Origin: Prolixibacter denitrificans
Lineage (GTDB): Bacteria; Bacteroidota; Bacteroidia; Bacteroidales; Prolixibacteraceae
DNA: 64,000 bases
Direction: 5' to 3'
Assembly: GCF_003014495.1 (NCBI RefSeq)
Contig: NZ_PYGC01000001.1
Coordinates: 1-64,000 of the forward strand
Position numbers and translations under genes: made by a program. Each line of letters starts with the position of its first letter. Within the stretch, counting starts at the first letter, position 1. Below the pieces are notes generated by a model that was not told where the DNA came from, ran no database searches, and saw only the letters and a program-made list of their open reading frames with translations. Below are positions 18,053 through 28,400 of the stretch, piece after piece.

Positions 18053-18081
18053 CCTTATCGACAAAAAATACGTCGATAAGG
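18053..18081 (-). other. Hairpin between susD and the downstream glycosidases
   Basis: A 10-bp perfect stem CCTTATCGAC (18053-18062) / GTCGATAAGG (18072-18081) with a 9-nt A-rich loop lies in the 81-bp gap between susD and GH43. On the minus strand the loop reads T-rich but no U-run follows the stem. It could reduce expression of the enzyme genes relative to susCD or mark an RNA-processing site. Confidence 0.6.
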
Positions 18082-18107
18082 AAGTCTCTAATTTTAGAGT
18101 ATGATTC

Positions 18108-19862
18108 CTACTTTACAACTGGATGAACACTCCATTTTGCTAAGAAAGCAGGTCCATTATCTTCGTTCTTGTTTGCCGAGTTACCTACAAGGTTCGGGTT
18201 GGCATCAAGAGTAGATTGATAAATTGGGAAATATTCATGTCCCTTGTTGTAGTATTGGAACGATGAAGCGCTGGCGGTTTCAGCGGTAAGCTCATCAGTA
18301 TTGGCTGTGCCATCGAGCTTATAATAACCGTGTTGAATCAACTGATTCATCCGACCAGCATCGTAGAAAAATCCCCAACGAAGCAAGTCGATACCACGTC
18401 CGTTTTCACAACCAAATTCTTTAGGACGCTCAACGTTGGCTATTTGCTCGAAAAGAGCATCAGCAGTCGGGAAGTCCGCAAGTTGAAGATCGGGAAGAGC
18501 AACGCGTTCACGTACCTGGTTAATGTAATCGATAGCCGTTTGTGTTGGGCCATTGATTTCATTTTCGCATTCTGCTGCACGCAGTAAAACATCGCTGTAA
18601 CGCATCAGGCGCAAGTTGATACCATTATGCAAACCTGTAGTAACAGAATTGATAATGTTGGTTCTTGCATAGGTCCACTTAGCAATTGATATACCGCCCT
18701 GAGCAGTGTTCGATACAGGAGTTTCCGTAATGTCGGTTTGATAAACCGTGTTGGTACGAGGATCTCCATTAGGATATGCCGCAGTTTTCACGCCGGTATC
18801 GCTATTGTATTCATCTTCGTATGTAACCAACGTCCAGTATAAACGGGGATCGAGACGACCATCAGTACATTTCTCTTTTTTGAACAGGTTATACAACCAG
18901 GGAGAGCCAGCCAGGTCACCCCAGCTACCGAATACCTGAGAAGCATAGTTACTTTCTACAGCGTTCCCCTGAGTCGCTTCCGAGCTAATATTTACCGGAG
19001 TCCACTCTTCATCGGTACCACCTGTGCCATAATCCATAAATTGAACTTCGAAGAGGCTTTCTGCATTGTTTTCATATGCCGGTCCTTCTCTGAAGTTGTC
19101 ACCATAGTCTGCCATCAGGTGATAGCTTCCGTACTTGCCAGCGATGATGTCTTTCAGTACGGTATAAGCTTCAGCATATTTATGACGGAACATCAGTACA
19201 CGAGCCAGATATCCGGCAGCAGAACCGCATGTCGCACGACCTTTAGCCCATTCGCCACCATCATCCCGTGAAGGCAAGATTTCCATAGCCGTTTTGAGGT
19301 CAGTCTCAATCTGGTCAAACACTTCGTCTTGCGTATTATTCGAGGCATACATGGTATTGATGTCAGAATATGAAGCATAGTCTGTAATCAATGGAACCGT
19401 CTGGTAATAGGTAGCCAGGTTATAATATGCCAACGACCTGAGGAAGAGAGCCTGTCCTTTAATTTGATTATAGGCATCCTGAGACATATCAACATTATCA
19501 ACTTTCGACAAAACAAAGTTTGTGCGGTTAACCACATGGTAGTTGTCACGCCATGGCCACAAGTTACCGATTGCGTCTGTAGCTGTTGCGTTAAGGTTAT
19601 CGTACGCCAAATACCATTGCTGAGATGAGTTCCAGACTTCGTCTCCACGTACAGCATCCAAAGTATAGCCAACGCGGGCAAATGTACCTTCGAGGCGAAT
19701 ACGGTTGTAGCACGCGATGATGGCCTCCTGAAGATCTGATTCTGTATTACCAAAATCGTAGGTTGTCTGATTGTTCGGGTTCACAACATTGAGTTTGTCA
19801 TTGCAGGACGACATGCCCACAATAAGCGCCAACGTTGCTAATATTATAGTTAATCTTTTCAT
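18108..19862 (-). CDS. SusD/RagB family surface glycan-binding lipoprotein
   Basis: This is the lid lipoprotein of a SusCD import complex, which captures oligosaccharides (here probably from arabinan) at the outer membrane. The 584-residue protein has a lipoprotein signal with lipobox MSSC (Cys20) followed by a SusD start NDKLNVVNPNNQTTYDF. The TPR-rich SusD fold is supported by QALFLRSLAYYNLATYYQ, ATCGSAAGYLARVLMFRHKYAEAY, LMRYSDVLLRAAECENEI and the C-terminal ERPKEFGCENGRGIDLLRWGFF region. It lies 35 bp after susC. Confidence 0.95.
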   Translation of the reverse strand: MKRLTIILATLALIVGMSSCNDKLNVVNPNNQTTYDFGNTESDLQEAIIACYNRIRLEGTFARVGYTLDAVRGDEVWNSSQQWYLAYDNLNATATDAIGNLWPWRDNYHVVNRTNFVLSKVDNVDMSQDAYNQIKGQALFLRSLAYYNLATYYQTVPLITDYASYSDINTMYASNNTQDEVFDQIETDLKTAMEILPSRDDGGEWAKGRATCGSAAGYLARVLMFRHKYAEAYTVLKDIIAGKYGSYHLMADYGDNFREGPAYENNAESLFEVQFMDYGTGGTDEEWTPVNISSEATQGNAVESNYASQVFGSWGDLAGSPWLYNLFKKEKCTDGRLDPRLYWTLVTYEDEYNSDTGVKTAAYPNGDPRTNTVYQTDITETPVSNTAQGGISIAKWTYARTNIINSVTTGLHNGINLRLMRYSDVLLRAAECENEINGPTQTAIDYINQVRERVALPDLQLADFPTADALFEQIANVERPKEFGCENGRGIDLLRWGFFYDAGRMNQLIQHGYYKLDGTANTDELTAETASASSFQYYNKGHEYFPIYQSTLDANPNLVGNSANKNEDNGPAFLAKWSVHPVVK

Positions 19863-19897
19863 ATCGATATCCTATTTATTATAGATAGATTACATTT

Positions 19898-22800
19898 TTA
19901 GAATGAGAAGTGTACTCCGGCCATTATGGTTCGTGGTGTTGGATACGAAGCATAGTTGTAACCAGGAGTGAATGTACCTCCTGCGAAGTCTACGTTGTAA
20001 CCTTTGTATTTAGACAGTGTGGCCAAATTCTGACCCGATACGTACACGCGAACGCCGTTAACATAACCACCGAACCATCTGTCAGGAAGGTTATATCCCA
20101 ACTGGACGTTACCAATCTTCAGATATGATGCATCCTGAATGAAACGCTGACTGAACATATCGTTGGTGATTGATCCCGTCGATTTGTATGCTACGCGAGG
20201 CACATTGGTGTTTGTGTTATCCGGTGTCCAGGCATTCAACAGATCAACGCTTTTGTTGAGCGCACCATAGGAACCGTGCAATGTGAGGTCAACAAAATCT
20301 ACTGCTTTGAATTTTAAAGCTCCGAATGTCGATACGCTCAGGTCAAAACCTTTCCATTCAACACGTGCATTCAGACCGTAACTAATCTTAGGTAAACCGC
20401 TCCCCAGGAATGTTTGGTCATCGGCTGTAATTTCACCATCGTTGTTGAGGTCGGCATACGCAATATCACCTGGTTGTGCTCCGTTCTGATTGACGTGATT
20501 ACCTTTCGAGTTAACACGATTATCTATCTGGTCCTGCGACTGATATATCCCCTGAGAAACGTAACCATAGAATGAGCCTACTTCACGACCTACCTCCGTG
20601 CGGCAGTAACCATCGGTACGAGGTTCGTCTGAAACCCCCAGCTTCGTTACCTCGTTCTTGAGGGTAGATACGTTTGCAGAAATGTCATACTTAACAGCAT
20701 GTTGATGATTGTGATATGCAAGCAGGAACTCAAGACCTGAGTTGATCATGGTTGCAGCGTTCATCGTCACAGTAGTGTTGGTAGCACCTGCACTGCTTGG
20801 TACTGCTACACTGTAAAGAAGGTCTTCTGATGTCGCCTTGTACCAATCAAAAGTAAACTCCAACTTATTGTCGAACATACCGAGGTCGAGACCAACGTCA
20901 ACAGTTTTCTTCTTTTCCCAATGAATGGCTGTGTTTACATAGTTTGAGATTGCTGATCCGGTAACTTTATTATTTCCAAAACTATAGGTATAGTTACCTC
21001 TCGACATCACATCCATATATTGGTATTCACCGATGTTCTCATTACCCAGTTCACCATAGCTACCGCGAACCTTGAGTAGGTTGATAATCGACTTGGGTAC
21101 AGGGAAGAAGTTTTCACGCTCAATACGCCAACCTCCTGATACAGATGGGAACCAGCCCCAACGGTCCGTTGCAGAAAGACGGCTGGATCCATCGCGACGT
21201 GCTGTTGCCGAAAGAAGGTATTTCTGATCGAAATTATAGTTGATACGACCGATATACGATGCCAATACGTGTTCGGTCTCATGGCTGGTTGAAGACGTCG
21301 TCGCTGCGTTGTTTACTTGCAGGAAGTATGGTTCAGGCAAGTTAACACCTTTGCCTGTGAGCGTGTGAAAGAGCTCGTGCTCGAATGTTTGACCCACAAC
21401 TACATTGACGTGATTGCGTCCGAATTTACCATCGTAGGTGACGGTGTTTTCTATCAGTGCATCACTATAGTTACGATACCCCTCTGACAGATTTTCGTTA
21501 CTCTTTGCCAGGTAGTTTGTTGTGCTCTGTATAAATGCAGGCACGAATGTCAAATCCTTGGCAATGGTTTTGCTGTACGACAAGTTAAGGTTGTAATTCA
21601 ACTTGTGATTGCTACTCTGAAGACCAATCATGTTGATCAGGTCAACATTGGCTGACCCTGAAGCTACAATGCGATCAACTTTTGTGTTCCTCTTTAGCAG
21701 ATTATTTTCCAGTAGAACGTTCGTTACACGCAGGTCTCCATGAACGTCATCGTAGTAAGTACCGTAACCGTAAGAGTCGTAATGGTATTCTGTTGCAGCG
21801 GGAAGTTTGTCATCAAGAACCCAGGTAGATGGATCATAAGCTTTGATGGTTGGAGGCAAAAGCAAAACCGAAGCCATCACAGGATATTGTGCACCATATA
21901 ATCCTTGCACATACTCGTTGGCATTGCTGAGCGCCATATTATCCTGATCGCTGTGGCTATATACTACGTGCGTTTGAATTTTGACAAACTTCGTATCCAT
22001 GGTATTGTTGATACGGGCCGTATAACGGTTGAAGTTAGGACCTGCACCTTCCATGGTTCCTTGCTGACCATAGTAGTCGAGTGCAATATTATACGTATTG
22101 TTTTCGCCACCTCCCGAGAGGTTAACGTTGTGATCCTGACGAATACCTGTTTTAAACGCCGCATCGAACCAATCAGTGTTCACTTTGGGCGTACCATCGG
22201 CGTTATACAAAGATTTTGGGCTTGTAGGATCGTATCCCGCAGGCACATCCATACCGCTGTTATTATATGCCATGGTGACGTACTGGCCATATTGTTTGGC
22301 ATTCATCACATCATACACACCTTTCTGCACCTGGTCAAATCCATAGTAGCCGCTGTAGTCTATCTTCATGGGCTGGTTCTTCTTACCCTGCTTTGTGGTG
22401 ATGATAACCACGCCGTTGGCAGCACGCGAACCATAAATTGCAGCAGCAGAAGCATCCTTCAGTACCTGAACACTTGCGATGTCGTTCGGCGAGAAATCAC
22501 GGATGGATGTTCCCATCGGTACTCCATCGACCACATAAAGCGGTGCGGTGCTACCGAACGAACCTACACCACGAATACGTACGGTAGGATCAGCTCCCGG
22601 TTGTCCGTCGGATGTAATTTGAACACCGGCAACTTTACCTTCGAGCATGGTTGAGATGTTTGAGTGGGATGTCTTCTTCATCTCGTCAGTGTTAACAACG
22701 GCAACTGAACCGGTGAGGTCAACCTTTTTCTGTGTACCGTAACCGATTACCACCACTTGATCGAGTTTTTGTAAATCCGAAACCAATGTGATGTTACCGA

Positions 22801-23107
22801 GTTCTGTTTTTCCTCCAACGGCTACGTCCATACTTTTGTATCCGATAAAAGATATTTGTAGCGTAGCATCTGAAGGGACAGGAAGAGAGAAGTTACCATC
22901 AATGTCGGTAACCGTACCTTTGGTAGTACCCTTTACGGCAATAGTAGCACCGGGAATGGGTTGTCCTTTTTCGTCAACAATTTTACCTTTTACTGTTATA
23001 TTGTCTGGCTGAGTCATTGACATCTGGCCGGCATTGCCGTTGCCATCTGCATAGGTTGCCGGTGCGAGCGCAAGCAATCCCGCCAGTATTAAAAATAAAT
23101 ATTTCAT
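19898..23107 (-). CDS. SusC/RagA family TonB-dependent outer-membrane transporter
   Basis: This is the outer-membrane channel of the PUL, taking up oligosaccharides with energy from TonB. The 1069-residue protein has a signal peptide, a carboxypeptidase-D-like regulatory domain (~37-115, VKGKIVDEKGQPIPGATI), the TonB-box/plug start VVVIGYGTQKK, a plug with the SusC signature LKDASAAAIYGSRAANGV, and a long barrel ending in the C-terminal aromatic AGVHFSF. It precedes susD by 35 bp and follows the glycan-binding lipoprotein by 25 bp. There is no N-terminal STN domain, so anti-sigma signalling is not expected; the hybrid sensor upstream is the likely regulator. Confidence 0.95.
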   Translation of the reverse strand: MKYLFLILAGLLALAPATYADGNGNAGQMSMTQPDNITVKGKIVDEKGQPIPGATIAVKGTTKGTVTDIDGNFSLPVPSDATLQISFIGYKSMDVAVGGKTELGNITLVSDLQKLDQVVVIGYGTQKKVDLTGSVAVVNTDEMKKTSHSNISTMLEGKVAGVQITSDGQPGADPTVRIRGVGSFGSTAPLYVVDGVPMGTSIRDFSPNDIASVQVLKDASAAAIYGSRAANGVVIITTKQGKKNQPMKIDYSGYYGFDQVQKGVYDVMNAKQYGQYVTMAYNNSGMDVPAGYDPTSPKSLYNADGTPKVNTDWFDAAFKTGIRQDHNVNLSGGGENNTYNIALDYYGQQGTMEGAGPNFNRYTARINNTMDTKFVKIQTHVVYSHSDQDNMALSNANEYVQGLYGAQYPVMASVLLLPPTIKAYDPSTWVLDDKLPAATEYHYDSYGYGTYYDDVHGDLRVTNVLLENNLLKRNTKVDRIVASGSANVDLINMIGLQSSNHKLNYNLNLSYSKTIAKDLTFVPAFIQSTTNYLAKSNENLSEGYRNYSDALIENTVTYDGKFGRNHVNVVVGQTFEHELFHTLTGKGVNLPEPYFLQVNNAATTSSTSHETEHVLASYIGRINYNFDQKYLLSATARRDGSSRLSATDRWGWFPSVSGGWRIERENFFPVPKSIINLLKVRGSYGELGNENIGEYQYMDVMSRGNYTYSFGNNKVTGSAISNYVNTAIHWEKKKTVDVGLDLGMFDNKLEFTFDWYKATSEDLLYSVAVPSSAGATNTTVTMNAATMINSGLEFLLAYHNHQHAVKYDISANVSTLKNEVTKLGVSDEPRTDGYCRTEVGREVGSFYGYVSQGIYQSQDQIDNRVNSKGNHVNQNGAQPGDIAYADLNNDGEITADDQTFLGSGLPKISYGLNARVEWKGFDLSVSTFGALKFKAVDFVDLTLHGSYGALNKSVDLLNAWTPDNTNTNVPRVAYKSTGSITNDMFSQRFIQDASYLKIGNVQLGYNLPDRWFGGYVNGVRVYVSGQNLATLSKYKGYNVDFAGGTFTPGYNYASYPTPRTIMAGVHFSF

Positions 23108-23132
23108 AGTATAAGTATTGTTATCTTATTGA

Positions 23133-24860
23133 TTATTGAACAATTACGAGGTAATCCCCCTCTGTTACGAGTGCGCTGCTCAAATCAGCACTGTCGACTG
23201 TTATACCCGCATACTTTTGGAAATGCGTTTCGCCCGTGGCGTAAGTAACATTGTAAAGTACATCAGCCGTGTTGTCACCATTGTTTGTAACCGTGATGAC
23301 TACCTTAGAGCCACTTATGCTTGATGCAAAAATGTCCCAATTCCAGTCAGAGGTCAGGGTAGCTGTGCCATAGCCGGTGCCCCATCCAAAGTTGTCCATT
23401 CGAACTACAGCATCAGCAGCATCAGCAGCATTACCGTCAGTATTCAAATTGCCAGCTTTACCAAGAGTCACACTAGGGCTGTGCCAATTTGAAGCATTGT
23501 CGGAGTAACAATACATTGTATATGTTTTACTCGAACCTGATGCGACGACTGCGGTATCCCCGTAAGTTGGCCACGGTGTCGAGAAGTCAGTAGCACCGAT
23601 TTGACTTAGACCTTTTACAAGAGTCAACGGGCAAGTTGTAGTAACTGTGTCGGTTGCACCATAATAAGATATGACAGCGGACTGAGAACCGTCGGCAGCT
23701 GGTATCTTACTAAAATGAAGAGATGTGTTTGGTATAACACCTGTTGTATTATCTGAATATGTACCTGTTACTTCGAGACCTTGCGTATTGAATATGATAG
23801 AGTCGCTGTTGAAGTAATAGTATGTGGATATGTTTGGCTGGGTAGTAACCGCCAGACTTGCAACAGGCATTTTCACCTCTATATTGTAGTAGGTTGATAC
23901 AGCCTGGGTATATGCACCTTGCTTGGTTTTGTTATAAGACACAATAACTGTCTTTTGACCAAGTGTAGTCAGATCAGGAATAACGTTGAATGATAAATCT
24001 GTCGTATCAACTTCGGTAGAAGATCCATCAGCAAAATAGACAGTAGCTGTCGCATTACCCCAGACATCTGCATTGCCTAACTCAGTAAAAGTAGGAGTTC
24101 CTTTAACAACAAGAGAGTCCGGATTAACGTCTTCAACTGTAGTTATTTTAGAAGGTAACAGGTATGCCTTTTTCATCAGAAAATGGCTGTTATCGCAGAT
24201 CAAGTAAGCCACGATATCATCAGTGGCAGAAACCGGTTGTTGATAGGTTTCGACCAGTGTTGTACCGTTTGTTCCAACAGCAGTCGCTGTTACGAATGCA
24301 TTGCCGGTAACCGAGTGATCAATATCGATTGAAACAGTAGCACCATCCATCGTTTGGCGGAAGTCGTCCCAAATATCGCCGTTACCGTTGGTATCGGGAT
24401 AGTTTTGGGTAATCATGTTTAAGTCGAAATCACTGTTACCCCAGCCGTAAGCATCAGAACGGAGAACAAAGTATTCTGAATAGGCGGCATTGTCGTCGGT
24501 ACTATGAGCTGCTAAATTGGCAACACATAGGTTCCAGTTGTTCCAGTTGTTTGCCTCAGAACCGTGGTTAACAAACTCCAAATGCAAGAGCTTGTTTGCC
24601 GGAACGGTAAAGTAATCAGAGAATGCAGTATGCCATGCGGAACTGTTATCTTCAGCTCCTACTATCGCTGTAGTGATAGTAAGGTAAGTCGTGTCACCTG
24701 TATCCATACTTGCTTTTGCAGCTGCAATTGAGTCGATCCTGCTCTGCAGGTCGGCGGGGGCACCAATTGAATAAGTATCCAACTTCTGGCACCCGGCAAA
24801 GCCAAATGCTGCCAAAACTGATGCGAACAAAACGCACCTCATCAGTTTAGTTGTTTTCAT
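23133..24860 (-). CDS. Surface glycan-binding lipoprotein with duplicated module
   Basis: This is a 575-residue lipoprotein, probably the SusE/SGBP-position component that holds polysaccharide at the surface. The ATG at 24860 (MKTTKLMR) is chosen because it gives a lipoprotein signal (lipobox FAGC, Cys24 region). Visible plan: a beta module (~45-235), two Ig-like domains (~240-330 and ~335-410), and a C-terminal beta module (~415-575) that resembles the first (NWNNWNLC... RSDAYGWGNSDFD against SNWHSPSV... RMDNFGWGTGYG). It lies upstream of susC rather than after susD. No catalytic signature was seen. The family is not recognised by name. Confidence 0.7.
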   Translation of the reverse strand: MKTTKLMRCVLFASVLAAFGFAGCQKLDTYSIGAPADLQSRIDSIAAAKASMDTGDTTYLTITTAIVGAEDNSSAWHTAFSDYFTVPANKLLHLEFVNHGSEANNWNNWNLCVANLAAHSTDDNAAYSEYFVLRSDAYGWGNSDFDLNMITQNYPDTNGNGDIWDDFRQTMDGATVSIDIDHSVTGNAFVTATAVGTNGTTLVETYQQPVSATDDIVAYLICDNSHFLMKKAYLLPSKITTVEDVNPDSLVVKGTPTFTELGNADVWGNATATVYFADGSSTEVDTTDLSFNVIPDLTTLGQKTVIVSYNKTKQGAYTQAVSTYYNIEVKMPVASLAVTTQPNISTYYYFNSDSIIFNTQGLEVTGTYSDNTTGVIPNTSLHFSKIPAADGSQSAVISYYGATDTVTTTCPLTLVKGLSQIGATDFSTPWPTYGDTAVVASGSSKTYTMYCYSDNASNWHSPSVTLGKAGNLNTDGNAADAADAVVRMDNFGWGTGYGTATLTSDWNWDIFASSISGSKVVITVTNNGDNTADVLYNVTYATGETHFQKYAGITVDSADLSSALVTEGDYLVIVQ

Positions 24861-25403
24861 AGATTTAAATTTGATTGAATTCATCCTGTTTTATATTTAT
24901 ATGCGGTTCGTTTGTGTCGTAACTAACACGTCGATTTAGTTTCCTGAAATAGGGAATTTTTCTGCCGTCAATGTCAGCAGGCAGTTGGTCGTACTGCCTT
25001 TTCTCATTTGCATGGATGAGTTGAGAATTACCAGCTCCATCATTGGCGATGGTTCGGTCTGCGGCATTCAATCATGCTCAATCAACAGATTCATATTCCA
25101 GGCAGTCTCTTAAGGGAGTTACTGCCGATCTGACGATCAATGTATGTTCTTATTGGGATTGGTTGTGCCACAAGCGGACATGCCTGTAGCCGAAATAGCA
25201 GACCTGCAGAAGCAAAAAGCAGGTGCGTAACAACAGCTTTCAGTTTCATCATAGGATTGGTTTGAATCGTTTAATTAAGTAGGGTAAAAATAGATTAAGG
25301 AAGTGTGCTTAATGAGGACGAAAGGATATTTGAAGTGGACAAAACAGGAATTCATTCGTGCACTCCTAAACGAACAAACACAAACAAGATGTAAATCAAA
25401 CAC
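24861..25403. other. PUL control region between sensor gene and glycan-binding gene
   Basis: This is a 543-bp interval between the end of the hybrid sensor gene and the first structural gene of the minus-strand PUL arm; the inducible promoter should lie here. I found no full TAnnTTTG match. It contains a 53-codon exported-type frame (25091-25252) and, after it, an open minus frame (24865-25071, rich in charged residues, no recognised fold) that may be chance or part of a decayed gene. Confidence 0.45.
25091..25252 (-). CDS. Possible small exported peptide or gene remnant (53 aa)
   Basis: The ATG at 25252 opens a 53-codon frame beginning MMKLKAVVTHLLFASAG, which looks like a Sec signal sequence with possible cleavage near LVAQ, followed by a short basic tail ending KRLPGI. 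It lies in the leader region of the PUL operon between sensor and glycan-binding genes. It could be a small exported peptide, a leader peptide, or the start of a decayed outer-membrane gene. No homology is claimed. Confidence 0.35.
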   Translation of the reverse strand: MMKLKAVVTHLLFASAGLLFRLQACPLVAQPIPIRTYIDRQIGSNSLKRLPGI

Positions 25404-28400
25404 TTATTTTTTAGCTTGAAATTCTGAAGGACTCATCCCATAGAATTTTCGAAAGATGCGGCTGAAGTATTTGGGGTCGTTAAATCCAACCCGAAAAGCA
25501 ATATCTGAGATCGGTTCGTTACTTTGCCGGATCATTTCCACCGCTTTTTTCAGTTTGTAGGAATTGATGAAATCGGTAATATTCTGATCGGTCAGCGCCT
25601 TGAGTTTTTTGTACAACAGACTGCGACTGACAAACATTTCGCCGGCAAACTGAGCTGCAGAAAACTCCGGCTCGGTATACTTCTTTTCTAAAACATCGTA
25701 AGCCCTGTTCAGGAATTCTTTATCCAACGGATTGCTGGCAATTTCATTCACCGTAGCTTCATGTGTTGTGCTGAACATTTTCTTCAATTTCCTGCGACCT
25801 TCTATCAGGTTTTTCATTCGGGCCTGTAAAACCTGCAGATTAAAAGGTTTTGGTATGTAATCATCTGCTCCGGTCTCCAAGCCTTCAACCAGGTTTTCAA
25901 CCATTGTCTTAGCAGTCAGTAATATCACAGGAATGTGACTCGTTTGAATTTCCCTCTTCAAACGACTGCACAACTCGATACCATCCATAACCGGCATCAT
26001 CACGTCACTAATGATTAATTCCGGCGAATATTTTTTTGCCAATGCGAAACCTTCGTCTCCGTTTCCGGCTCCAATGATTCGGTAATCATTTCTCAATGTT
26101 TGAGTAAGGAACGTGCGCAAATCAAAATTGTCTTCCACAATCAGAACCAATGGCTTCGATTTGGCTTCCTCATCTTCCACCGTCGCGTCCAAATCTTCCT
26201 CAACAGCATCATAGTTTATGTTCTGAGCCAGCACATCCACTTTTCCCTGCAAATTCACCTCCATCGGAACAGCTGTTTGATCCAGCTCCTTCTCCTCAAA
26301 CCGATCTTCCGTGTAGGGTAATAAAACTTCGAAACTGGTTCCACTTCCTTTTTCGCTTTCCACTTTAATTTCGCCGTGAAGGGCCTGGACCAGTTCGAAC
26401 GTCAGTGCCAACCCGATTCCGGAACTTTTCAGGTTCGCGCCTTTCTCTTCACTAACCTTGTAAAAACGTTCGAAAATAAACGGCAAATGCTCTTTGTCGA
26501 TTCCTTTTCCTGTATCAACCACCTTAATGCTAACGTACGGAATAGGAAAATCACCGGTCGCTTTTTCATGCACAAAGCTGACCTCCATTTTGATGTTTCC
26601 TTTGGGCGGAGTGTTTTTAAAGGCATTCGAAAGCAGATTGTACAAAATGTTCTCCAGCTTTTCTCCATCGAACCAGGTCTCTGCGGGAGCCTTTTTAGAA
26701 TCGAACACATAATCCACTTGCTGATGCTGGGCCAAATCCTGGAAAGACTCAAATATCTGGAATAAAAATTCGTGTAGATTTCCCTTACTTACCCGGAGAT
26801 CCATCTTACCCGACTCTATTCGCCGGAAATAGATAAGCTGATTGATGAGATGCAGTAAGCGTTGCGCATTCCGATTAACAATCTTCAATGTATGCAACGT
26901 TTTCTTATCCCCTTTCAGGGTCTTCATCAACTCCTCAACTGGATCGATTATTAAAGTCAACGGCGTTCTGAATTCGTGCGATATATTGGTAAAAAAACGT
27001 AGCCGGAGCTGATTGACCAGTTTCACCTTCTCGTTCAACGCGATCAATTCGTCACGCTGTTGTCCAATTTTTTTGTTCTGTTTTTCCAGTGCCTGCTTCT
27101 GTCCCTCAATCAGTTTCTGCCGTTCACCCAATTCCTGATTAATATGTCGCAGGTTGTCTGCCTGATGACGAAGGGTTTCTTTCTGTTCCTCAATTTTCTC
27201 GGTCCGCTCTTTCACCTGAAGCTCGAGTTTCCGCTTTTGTTCTTTGAGGAAACGGGTGCGATAGCGTATGTACGCCATCACCATGAAAATCACAAATACA
27301 ATGAACAACACTCGGAACCAGGCCGTATCGTAAAAAGGAGGATGAACGATGATTTTCAGTTCTGCCGGTTTATCGGACCAAATGCCATCGCTATTGGTTG
27401 CCTTGACCTTGAACGTGTAAACACCTCCCGACAAATTGGTGTAGTTCGCAAACCGACGGGTAGCCGGCACCTCCACCCAATCCTGATCGACACCTTCCAT
27501 TTTGTAGGCATATTTTATCTTTTCAGGAAGGAAATAATCGAGCGCGGAAAACTCAATGGAGAAGACCGCGTCTTTGTATGACAGCTCCACCTGTTTTGTT
27601 TCCGAGATTGACTTCTTCAGAATAATGTTCGAGTGGTATTTTTGCCCAATCTTAACCGGCGTGTTGAACACCGAGAAATTTGTAAAAGTTGGGGTGGTCG
27701 ATTCTCGGTATAATTCAATATCCGCCGCGTTGAAATAATTCAATCCGGCAATGCCGCCAAAATACAGATTGCCCTGGGCATCTGCGTCGGAAGCAGACCA
27801 ATAGAACTGGTCGCTCAACAATCCATCCTTTACAAAAAAGTTCTGGAATTCATCCGTATTCGGATTGAACTTCGACAACCCTTTATCGGTACTAATCCAC
27901 AGGTTTCCCTGAAGATCCTCTTCAATGGCATAAGCCACGTTGTTGCAAAGTCCGTTCTTTTCGTTAAAATGAACAAAGTGCCCTTTTCCGTTCCCCTCAT
28001 CGATATACTTACAGATGCCATCGCCGTAGGTTCCAATCCAGATGGTTCCATTCCTGGATTCATGCAACGAAATCACATAATTCCCCGGAAGGGAAAGAGA
28101 GTCACCCGGTTCATTAAAGTAAACCTGGTAACGGATGGAATCGAGTTGAGCAATGTTATCCAGCTGACTGGTATCTATCCGGTAAAGTCCGTTTCGTGTG
28201 CCAATCCAAAGGCGCTTATGGTGGTCCACCAGAATGCAACCAACCTGCAACGGTTCCGTTAGGTTCATCTTGTCGTGGACATGGGCAAATACGTCATTGT
28301 TTAGGTTGAGAATATCCAATCCGCCCAGTGTTCCCAGCAGCAGTCTGTTCTGGTCCAGTTCGGTAATCGATGAAATGAAATCGGAACATATGCTCTGTGA

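Noticed and set aside
21905-22654. 249-codon frame antisense to susC
   Set aside because: It is the shadow of the SusC plug and barrel coding; the translated sequence has repeated low-meaning residues and no start context.
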